A stretch of DNA of 5,322 nt from an uncultured Mycoplasmatota bacterium (GTDB lineage Bacteria > Bacillota_I > Bacilli_A > RF39 > UBA660), in the NCBI GenBank assembly GCA_900553045.1, contig USBW01000060.1, forward strand, positions 1-5,322, in the 5' to 3' direction. The position numbers were made by a program, and so were the translations under genes. Positions 5,048 to 5,322 of the stretch are shown one piece after another. Every line of letters begins with the position of its first letter. Position 1 is the stretch's first letter. A model generated the notes under the pieces. It worked only from the letters and a program-made list of their open reading frames with translations. It had not been told where the DNA came from and made no database searches.

Positions 5048-5322
5048 ACAAATAAGTTTGTGGGAAATAAAAGAATTAATAGTTCTTTACAACAGGATAA
5101 TTGAAAAGCTCGAAGAGTATTATTGTAAAACTTTAACGAATTATTCTAAAATTGCTATTAGAAAATTAGAAGTTTCTTCTAAAGATGGAAATATTTATTA
5201 CTATCCCCAGTTTAAATTAAATAAAGTAAAAAGTAGTCTTGATAACTTACCACCAGCAAAAGCTGATGAACTTAAAGACGTTGAGAAAATTTTAAAAGAT
5301 AGCCTTAATCTTACTACTGAGA
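5022..5322 (+). CDS. Protein of unknown function, N-terminal part (runs off the window)
   Basis: ATG 5022 opens a frame that stays open to the last base: 100 complete codons plus one base. An in-frame TAA lies directly before the ATG (5019-5021), so no earlier start is possible. No clear Shine-Dalgarno sequence precedes it; together with the 26-base overlap with the upstream gene, this points to translational coupling. The visible part begins MLKDQIDDKQISLWEIKELI and is charged and mostly helical, with a heptad-like stretch near residues 13-35 (WEIKELIVLYNRIIEKLEEY) and a tyrosine cluster (YYYP) near 60-63. No known domain is recognised. The composition and frame length are consistent with a real gene; the function cannot be inferred. 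Confidence 0.75.
   Translation, partial: MLKDQIDDKQISLWEIKELIVLYNRIIEKLEEYYCKTLTNYSKIAIRKLEVSSKDGNIYYYPQFKLNKVKSSLDNLPPAKADELKDVEKILKDSLNLTTE

Overview
The window is AT-rich (roughly 30% G+C by eye) and all genes lie on the + strand. It reads as a chromosomal housekeeping segment of a low-G+C Gram-positive bacterium (Bacillota, Bacilli side). The order yqfD ... ybeY - dgkA - era - yqzL - recO is the known Bacillus-type cluster. Several usual members are absent: phoH and the yqfF/pgpH HD phosphodiesterase (normally between yqfD and ybeY), cdd (between dgkA and era) and the DUF177 gene that often precedes rpmF. Dense gene overlaps and these losses suggest a compact genome, perhaps an uncultured Erysipelotrichales/RF39-like gut lineage. 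That placement is inference. The standard genetic code fits: Trp is TGG, most genes stop with TAA, and dgkA stops with TGA.

Layout. Positions 1-459 hold the C-terminal 152 residues of a YqfD-family sporulation protein. Positions 461-1879 hold a VanZ-like membrane protein, YbeY (rRNA maturation RNase) and a DgkA-type lipid kinase, with the last two starting inside the preceding gene. Era (ribosome-assembly GTPase) follows with an ATGA overlap. A 75-nt gap carries a perfect 7-bp hairpin ending in the ribosome binding site of a 40-codon YqzL-like gene, which overlaps the start of recO (DNA repair). A separate promoter precedes rpmF (ribosomal protein L32), followed by a small zinc-ribbon membrane protein and a clear intrinsic terminator at 4248-4273. 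A textbook consensus promoter (4293-4321) then starts a new unit: an unrecognised 233-residue protein and an overlapping unrecognised gene that runs off the end.

Functionally the first part joins ribosome biogenesis (YbeY, Era, L32), envelope lipid metabolism (DgkA, possibly VanZ) and recombination repair (RecO). The most open part is the two-gene unit at the right end, which has a very strong promoter and no product I can name. No RNA genes, mobile elements, CRISPR arrays or long repeats were seen, and no stretch over 300 bases lacks a gene.
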